NCBI RefSeq assembly: GCF_001298445.1
Contig: NZ_CP012036.1
Location: 6,015,525 to 6,079,524, forward strand
Origin: Nostoc piscinale CENA21
GTDB lineage: Bacteria; Cyanobacteriota; Cyanobacteriia; Cyanobacteriales; Nostocaceae
Reading direction: 5' to 3'
Length of the DNA: 64,000 nucleotides
Both the position numbers and the translations under genes were made by a program. Of this stretch, positions 61,559-64,000 are shown piece by piece (positions within the stretch are counted from its first letter, which is position 1; each line of letters opens with the position of its first letter). The notes beneath the pieces are model-generated. The model made no database searches. It saw nothing but the letters and a program-made list of their open reading frames with translations, and was not told where the DNA came from.

Positions 61559-62936
61559 ATGCAGTTTTTAGATGTAATCAACTTTTCTTTTCCTCTGCTG
61601 GCCAGTACACCAGAAGCAGCAGACAGTTCTATGGTATTGGCGGCTGTGCTGCTGAGTTTAGTGGTAATTTACTTCGCCAGCAAAGTTGGTGGGGAGTTAT
61701 CCAACCGCATCGGTTTACCACCTGTGTTGGGCGAACTTGTTGGTGGTGTAGTTGTCGGTGTTTCTGTGCTGCACCTGTTGGTATTTCCTGAAGGTGGTGC
61801 AGACAGTTCTAGTTCTTTAATTATGGTGTTTCTCCAAACTACTGCCGGTCTCACCCCAGAAGCCGCACCCCAGGTATTTGCCGCCCAATCAGAAGTGATT
61901 TCTGTGTTATCAGAATTGGGTGTAATTATTTTGTTGTTTGAAATTGGCCTAGAGTCGAACTTAAAAGACTTAATGGCCGTTGGTATCCAAGCAACCATTG
62001 TGGCAGTAGTGGGGGTGGTAGTACCCTTTGCTGCTGGAACTGTGGGTTTAATGACTTTGTTTGGTATTGGTGCCGTGCCAGCAATTTTTGCAGGCGCGGC
62101 TTTGACGGCTACAAGTATTGGGATTACCTCTAAAGTCTTGGCAGAAATTGGCAAGCTCAATTCTAAAGAAGGGCAAATTATTCTCGGTGCGGCTGTGATT
62201 GATGACGTACTCGGAATTATTGTCTTAGCGGTAGTTGCCAGTCTCGCTAAAGATGGTGCAGTGGATGTAGGTAAAGTAATTTACTTAATTATCAGTGCTA
62301 CAGCATTTTTATTGGGTGCGATCGTTTTGGGTAATGTTTTCAATAAATCATTTGTGGCGATCGCTAATCAACTCAAAACCCGTGGCGAGTTAGTCATTCC
62401 CGCCTTTATTTTCGCCTTTGTTATGGCATATCTGGCTGCCATTATTCAATTAGAAGCCATTTTGGGTGCTTTTGCTGCTGGTTTAGTCTTGGAAGAAACA
62501 GATAAGCGTAAAGAACTGCAAAAGCAAGTCATTCCCGTAGCTGATTTGATGGTGCCAATTTTTTTTTGTCACCGTTGGCGCAAAAACTGATTTGGGAGTG
62601 CTAAACCCTGCCATTCCCAGCAACCGCGAAGGTTTAATTATGGCTATTTTCCTGATTACAGTAGCCATCATTGGTAAAGTGATTACAGGTTTGAGCGTAT
62701 TTGGTCAACCCCAAATCAATCGTTTAGCGATCGGTGTAGGGATGATTCCACGAGGAGAAGTTGGATTAGTATTTGCTGGTGTCGGCGCTGCTAGTGGCGT
62801 TCTCTCAAAATCATTGGGGGCGGCAATTATTATGATGGTGATCCTCACAACTTTTTTAGCTCCGCCTTTGTTACGTTTCGTATTTCCCGATTCCCAAACA
62901 GTGGAAACTGACTCCGAACAATTAATTCAAGATTAA
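61559..62936 (+). pseudogene. CPA2-type cation/proton antiporter, one frameshift in T9
   Basis: The first frame stops at 62590 after 343 residues. Taking one base from the T9 run at 62559-62567 yields 458 residues with VADLMVPIFFVTVGAKTDLG across the joint. Features of the CPA2 family (NapA/KefB-like) are GLPPVLGELVGGVVVG near the start, IILLFEIGLESNLKDLM near 125, VIDDVLGIIVLAVVA near 218 with the ion-binding Asp pair, and IPRGEVGLVFAGVGAAS near the end. About 12 membrane segments are expected. It would exchange Na+ or K+ for protons. As given the gene is broken; see the homopolymer finding. Confidence 0.88.
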
Positions 62937-62955
62937 AGCCGAGTCACTGGGGCTA

Positions 62956-63006
62956 GGAAACAGAAAGGTGGCAATGAAATTATCTACTTCCTCCTTTCTC
63001 GTTTCC
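62956..63006. terminator. Imperfect stem-loop after the antiporter gene
   Basis: GGAAACAGAAAGG (62956-62968) pairs imperfectly with CCTTTCTCGTTTCC (62993-63006). It lies 20 bases past the antiporter stop. Beyond it, the gap to 63541 is AT-rich with no recognisable feature. Confidence 0.45.
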
Positions 63007-63540
63007 TCATCCATGAGTGAATGACAAGAAACTTCTGTCTCGGAATCTGCGTCCTCTGATATCGTTGTTTTCTGCTATTGTGACTATTGATTCTTAACTT
63101 TGAGAAAGCAATTTGTTACCAAATTTACCTGATTACTAATCTTCATTCCAATATGTTCATAGTGACTAAAAACTAGTAATTACCAATATTGCAACATTCC
63201 TGAAAACAAGTTGAAATGTATTAATTCTAAAATTGCTTACTCATCCCAAAAAAACACAAAATTAACATAAATTGACCGAAACCAGAATTATCTGGTTATA
63301 TTTGTGTTGCCTCTCCTACTAATTTGCTTGGGATAGCCAAGGTAGTTAGTAAATCCACAGAACATAAAATTTAGATATCAAAAGAACTTACGCTCTGTCA
63401 CCTGTTATCTGTTATTAATTGTTTCTTTAACCCAAAAAAAAAGTTCAGGTCAAATCCCAAAATTATTTCGTAACTGGCACACAATTTACGCAAATTTTTG
63501 AGATATTGACTTCCATGAATGTGAATCAGGAGAAAGGATT

Positions 63541-64000
63541 GTGAAATTACACTGGTTACTACCCGGTACTGTTGGGATGATCTGCTTACTGTCTTCGCCA
63601 GTGTTGGCAGCCAGACTGGAGTCTTGGCGGTTTGATGCCAAGCAAAACCGTCTGGAATTTAATACTTCTGGCGGTGTCCAACCCAAAGCACAACTCATTT
63701 TTAATCCCACACGCCTGGTTATTGATTTACCAGACACAACCTTTGGCAGACCACAGTTAACACAACCTGTAGGTGGGGCAGTTCGGGCTATTCGTGTTGG
63801 TCAGTTTGAACCCCAAACAGCCCGTATTGTGGTTGAACTTGCTCCTGGTTACACTCTTGACCCCCAAGGGATAAAATTTGTCGGCATAACACCCAGTCGT
63901 TGGACAGTACAATTACCTAGACCCAGACTAGAGCCTGTAAATTCTTCTGCAGATAATGTTTACAACGTAGTCACCAGCCTGGATTCAGATACAAGACCAC
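63541..64000 (+). CDS. N-acetylmuramoyl-L-alanine amidase-type protein, AMIN domain, cut by the right edge
   Basis: A GTG at 63541, preceded by AGGAGAAAGG, opens a frame that stays open to the window end (153 codons). The start is a signal peptide (HWLLPGTVGMICLLSSPVLA, then AARLESWRF). An AMIN domain follows: RFDAKQNRLEFNTSGGVQPK, TRLVIDLPDTTFGRP and VRAIRVGQFEPQTARIVVEL. AMIN domains anchor AmiC-type amidases at the septum and peptidoglycan. In Nostocales AmiC proteins drill septal nanopores for cell-cell communication. The catalytic domain is outside the window, so the amidase call rests on the domain's usual partner. Confidence 0.75.
   Translation, partial: MKLHWLLPGTVGMICLLSSPVLAARLESWRFDAKQNRLEFNTSGGVQPKAQLIFNPTRLVIDLPDTTFGRPQLTQPVGGAVRAIRVGQFEPQTARIVVELAPGYTLDPQGIKFVGITPSRWTVQLPRPRLEPVNSSADNVYNVVTSLDSDTRP

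Overview
The window reads as chromosome of a filamentous, heterocyst-type cyanobacterium (Nostocales: Nostoc, Calothrix or Tolypothrix relatives). This is an inference from four things. The octamer GCGATCGC (HIP1) is very frequent. Intergenic DNA is full of short tandem repeats with 7-base periods. Small palindromic dispersed elements recur. Gene order is typical of cyanobacteria (plsX-fabH-fabD-plsC, mreB-mreC-mreD). Genes sit on both strands in short clusters separated by 300-700 base AT-rich, repeat-rich gaps. No rRNA, tRNA or CRISPR array is visible.

Layout. 1-7.5 kb: a methyltransferase cut by the left edge, a 42-base tandem repeat, a secreted TPR-CHAT protein, 6-phosphogluconolactonase, a zinc-ribbon/FHA protein, and a tightly coupled unit of an M50-type membrane protease plus two small proteins. 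7.5-10.4 kb: an accessory scar where an AT-rich KAP-like P-loop NTPase gene ends inside the terminal repeat of an IS4-family element, with a DUF4279 gene fragment on the other side. 10.4-16.4 kb: LptC-like lipoprotein, NYN-domain protein, metG, a PlsC-like acyltransferase and an alpha/beta hydrolase; together the last two resemble the two halves of plant phytyl ester synthases. 16.6-20.2 kb: EcsC-like protein, a Uma2 protein and leucyl aminopeptidase. 20.6-24.5 kb: the fatty acid/phospholipid cluster plsX-fabH-fabD-plsC. 24.6-34 kb: AI-2E-type transporter, HtrA protease, a small secreted basic protein, aldo/keto reductase, an RTX calcium-binding protein with a recent internal duplication, and a CorC/HlyC-type transporter. 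34.3-37.8 kb: mfd.

37.8-40.4 kb is a second small accessory island: a DUF433/DUF5615 toxin-antitoxin-like pair, a Uma2 protein, a Shedu-like DUF4263 gene and antitoxin-like scraps. 40.4-45.1 kb holds a membrane cluster (RDD protein, a multi-pass protein and a divergent SpoIIM-family protein), an IS630 relic shrunk to 310 bases, and ltrA. 45.4-48.3 kb has a secreted protein, an unusual RCK-pore-RCK channel, a second 42-base tandem repeat and an integrase fragment. 48.3-53.9 kb: ylqF/rbgA, a VOC protein, a glycosyltransferase-like protein, fdhD, another Uma2 protein, queD and a small conserved ORF. 53.9-58.1 kb: ribD and the mreBCD shape operon. 58.5-64 kb: ssb, a SIMPL protein, a membrane polyferredoxin, a cation/proton antiporter and the start of an AMIN-domain cell-wall amidase that runs off the right edge.

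A property of the whole window matters to any reader. Six otherwise well-conserved genes are each broken by one frameshift, and every frameshift lies in an A or T homopolymer of 6-9 bases (pepA, the Shedu-like gene, the RDD gene, the adjacent multi-pass gene, ltrA and the antiporter). Five need loss of one base and one needs gain of one base or loss of two. Homopolymer sequencing error is the simplest reading, but transcriptional slippage or true decay cannot be excluded from sequence alone.
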